Assembly: GCF_001280125.1 (NCBI RefSeq)
Contig: NZ_LGEG01000028.1
Location: 1-14,201 of the forward strand
Length of the DNA: 14,201 nt
Reading direction: 5' to 3'
Source: Streptomyces sp. NRRL F-6492
GTDB taxonomy: Bacteria; Actinomycetota; Actinomycetes; Streptomycetales; Streptomycetaceae
The notes below the pieces were generated by a model that did not search any database, was not told the DNA's origin, and saw only the letters and a list, made by a program, of their open reading frames with translations. The translations under genes and the position numbers were made by a program. Numbering within the stretch: the first letter of the stretch is position 1; every line of letters begins with the position of its first letter. Of this stretch, positions 14,064-14,201 are shown piece after piece.

Positions 14064-14201
14064 GACCGTGTCCTATGTGGTGAGGCGGTCGTTGGGCTGG
14101 TCATGGGGCGGGGTACGTGGAGTTGGATTGTTCCGGACGGGCTGTGGGAAATCGCAAAGCCGCTGATCCCGCCCTCTCGGGTGCGGCCGCAGGGCGGCGG
14201 A
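14064..14201 (+). mobile_element. Left end of an IS5-family insertion sequence (cut by window edge)
   Basis: The transposase start at 14103 is preceded by GACCGTGTCCTATGTGGTG beginning at 14064, which looks like a terminal inverted repeat. It is directly preceded by TTA (14061-14063), matching the TNA target preference of several IS5 subgroups. The right end is outside the window, so the boundary is not proven. Confidence 0.7.
14103..14201 (+). CDS. IS5-family transposase, N-terminal 33 codons
   Basis: The frame opens at ATG 14103 and is open to the right edge. It encodes MGRGTWSWIVPDGLWEIAKP and then LIPPSRVRPQGGG, the characteristic N-terminus of Streptomyces IS5-type transposases, in which a W..VPD.LW..I.PL.PP motif precedes the DDE catalytic domain. 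None of the catalytic residues lie inside the window. Whether the copy is intact cannot be judged. Confidence 0.85.
   Translation, partial: MGRGTWSWIVPDGLWEIAKPLIPPSRVRPQGGG

Noticed and set aside
1..14201. CRISPR arrays, tRNA or rRNA genes
   Set aside because: No regularly spaced identical repeats and no tRNA-like cloverleaf or rRNA stretch were seen on either strand.

Overview
The window is very GC-rich, and its genes use G or C in almost every third codon position. It has GTG starts, long shadow reading frames, an RsbW/RsbV-type regulatory pair and a replication-relaxation protein. This points to an actinomycete, most likely Streptomyces, in an accessory part of the genome. There are no core housekeeping blocks and no RNA genes that I could see.

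Layout from left to right. (1) 1-2439, minus: the N-terminal 813 codons of a secreted RHS/YD-repeat protein that runs off the left edge. It has a signal peptide and a rare TTA leucine codon at codon 6. (2) 2440-3250: a gene-poor stretch, then a 5'-truncated gene remnant on plus (about 2815-3186) and a strong hairpin terminator. (3) 3260-3643, minus: a GcvH-like protein in which the lipoyl lysine is replaced by glycine. (4) 3951-4763, plus: an unrecognised 270-aa protein with a beta-rich N-terminus and a helical C-terminus. (5) 4847-5311 minus and 5482-5832 plus: a divergent anti-sigma kinase (HATPase) and STAS anti-anti-sigma pair. (6) 5839-7714, minus: a row of three accessory genes. They are a RapZ C-terminal-domain-like gene cut by an in-frame TAG, a small helical protein, and a protein with two tandem Cys/Cys/His/His modules. 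(7) 7882-11204, minus: a three-gene cassette of a small secreted two-cysteine protein, a LolD/MacB-type ATPase and a ten-helix FtsX-like permease. The last two overlap by 4 nt, and the cassette has a candidate promoter in an AT-rich intergenic region. (8) 11516-12997 minus and 13299-13949 plus: a replication-relaxation family protein with a C-terminal zinc finger, divergent from a DUF3223/DCL-like protein. A perfect 13-bp dyad lies between them. (9) 14064-14201: the left end of an IS5-family element with the first 33 codons of its transposase, cut by the window edge.

How the parts may work together. The secreted protein and its ABC transporter form the clearest functional unit. The layout resembles lactococcin-972-type bacteriocin loci, where a small secreted protein is encoded with an ABC transporter, but the peptide itself is only weakly similar to that family. 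The HATPase and STAS genes look like a partner-switching pair. The replication-relaxation gene, the IS end and the truncated remnant suggest this is the decayed or composite edge of an integrated mobile element. The most unusual single observations are the lipoyl-lysine-less GcvH, the amber-interrupted RapZ-C-like gene, the peptide/FtsX cassette and the tandem CCHH protein.
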